Assembly: GCA_016704465.1 (NCBI GenBank)
Contig: JADJAD010000013.1
Span: forward strand, 124,001-188,000
Length of the DNA stretch: 64,000 bases
Reading direction: 5' to 3'
Source of the DNA: Gemmatimonadota bacterium
Lineage (GTDB): Bacteria; Gemmatimonadota; Gemmatimonadetes; Gemmatimonadales; Gemmatimonadaceae
Part shown: piece by piece, positions 63,365-64,000 of the stretch
How the letters are laid out: the number at the start of each line of letters is the position of its first letter
Position numbering within the stretch: the first letter of the stretch is position 1
Translations under genes and position numbers: made by a program
The notes under the pieces: generated by a model
What the model was told of the DNA's origin: nothing
The model's database searches: none
The model's input: the letters and a program-made list of their open reading frames with translations, nothing else

Positions 63365-64000
63365 CGCACTTCCTTCGCGGCGTCGAGGACGTGCGCGATG
63401 TCACGAGACAGCGCGCGCGCCTCCTGGGTCGCTGACGACACGTCGTCCATCGCTGCCTGCACGCCGGCCGATCGCAGGGCAATCATGTCGAGCCGCATGT
63501 TCTGCAGGACGAGGGCTGCACTTTCGAGTTGGGTCAGCAGGGTTTCGCGACGGGTCAGCAGGTCGGCCATGGTGCTGCGCTGACGCTCCAGCAACTGGAG
63601 GCGCTGGTCGCGCTCGCGTGACTCGGGCAGTTCGCGCGCCGCAGCCAGGCGGCGATCCACCTCGGCCAGCGCCTCCGGACGGACGTCTTCTTCCATCCGG
63701 TGCAGCGCCTGCGCCAACGAGGCGACGCGTTCTGTCAGGGCGTCGACGGTCGGCGCCACATCGGGGATGAGGTCGCTGTCCGCCTTCGTGAGCTTGCCCA
63801 GCACCTCCTGCACGGCGAGGCGATCGGAAGCGGCGCGGCGCACGTGGTCACCGTACGGTCCGGCCAGCACGTCTTCGGGCGCCATTTCGCGGGCCAGTTG
63901 CGCGGGCGACGGGAGCCGGTTGGCGATCGGAGCGCGCGCCTCGTGCCGTTGCATCGCCTGCCGCGCCTGCCGTCCGAAGATGTCGCGGAATCGCACGCCG
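63361..64000 (-). CDS. C-terminal coiled-coil part of a larger protein, possibly a serine/threonine kinase
   Basis: The frame is open to the right edge, so this is a C-terminal part of at least 213 codons; a GTG at 63996 is the leftmost start but probably internal. The visible part is helical: VAPTVDALTERVASLAQALHRM, then RLQLLERQRSTMADLLTRRETLLTQLESA, and it ends SRDIAHVLDAAKEVR. I recall this type of tail on Gemmatimonadota serine/threonine kinases; the kinase domain would lie beyond the window. It ends against the previous gene with a four-base overlap of stops in GCTAGC. Confidence 0.5.
   Translation of the reverse strand, partial: GVRFRDIFGRQARQAMQRHEARAPIANRLPSPAQLAREMAPEDVLAGPYGDHVRRAASDRLAVQEVLGKLTKADSDLIPDVAPTVDALTERVASLAQALHRMEEDVRPEALAEVDRRLAAARELPESRERDQRLQLLERQRSTMADLLTRRETLLTQLESAALVLQNMRLDMIALRSAGVQAAMDDVSSATQEARALSRDIAHVLDAAKEVR

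Overview
The window is high-GC bacterial chromosomal DNA. It most resembles a member of the Gemmatimonadota, judged from gene content: paired SusC/SusD outer-membrane proteins, a DUF5916 barrel protein, anti-sigma/DUF4097 adhesin genes, an imuA-imuB-dnaE2 mutagenesis cassette and a form II cox cluster. This assignment is inference from family content; there is no rRNA or other marker here. I saw no tRNA, rRNA, CRISPR array, insertion sequence, integrase or phage gene.

Layout. 1-2.5 kb: the end of a probable anti-sigma factor followed by two secreted DUF4097 repeat proteins. 2.7-9.8 kb: a Bax-inhibitor-1 membrane protein, a pterin carbinolamine dehydratase and an amidase on the minus strand, then a secreted SGNH hydrolase, a frameshifted S9 peptidase and a Uma2-family nuclease. 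9.9-19.3 kb: a DNA-damage tolerance block (radical SAM protein, DinB-like protein, VOC protein, imuA, imuB, dnaE2). Arrays of a G-rich heptamer (GGGGACG class) cut through this block both between and inside genes. 19.6-30.7 kb: a DUF5916 protein, then a minus-strand run of amino-acid permease, SusC, SusD and a lipoprotein fusing a serine beta-lactamase-like domain to a VanX-type D-Ala-D-Ala dipeptidase. This could be a peptide or muropeptide scavenging locus.

30.9-45.1 kb: an aerobic-type molybdenum hydroxylase (cox) cluster. It has structural genes coxS-coxL-coxM (CoxL carries AYRGAGR, the form II signature), accessory genes coxD, coxE, xdhC-like, molybdopterin-binding, SufU/NifU-like and MobA-like, plus coxG, a porin and a hybrid histidine kinase. 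45.3-50.3 kb: a tightly overlapping five-gene minus-strand operon (DUF84 NTPase, YbgC-like thioesterase, IspH, mutarotase-like protein, D-aminoacylase). 50.5-64 kb: a CGNR zinc-finger regulator, a TetR repressor overlapping an ECF sigma factor, a GNAT acetyltransferase, a DEAH helicase, phosphofructokinase, a GspH-type pseudopilin, a DEAD-box RNA helicase, two alpha/beta hydrolases and small membrane or coiled-coil proteins.

Three long genes (S9 peptidase, dnaE2, DEAH helicase) are each broken by a one-base change in a G/C homopolymer, and a TPR gene carries an in-frame TGA. Homopolymer errors in the assembly are the simplest explanation for the first three. Two DNA-level patterns deserve attention: the heptamer arrays confined to 9.9-17.5 kb, and the octamer CGTTAGGC (21 exact copies by hand count), which usually encodes Leu-Gly through the rare codon TTA.
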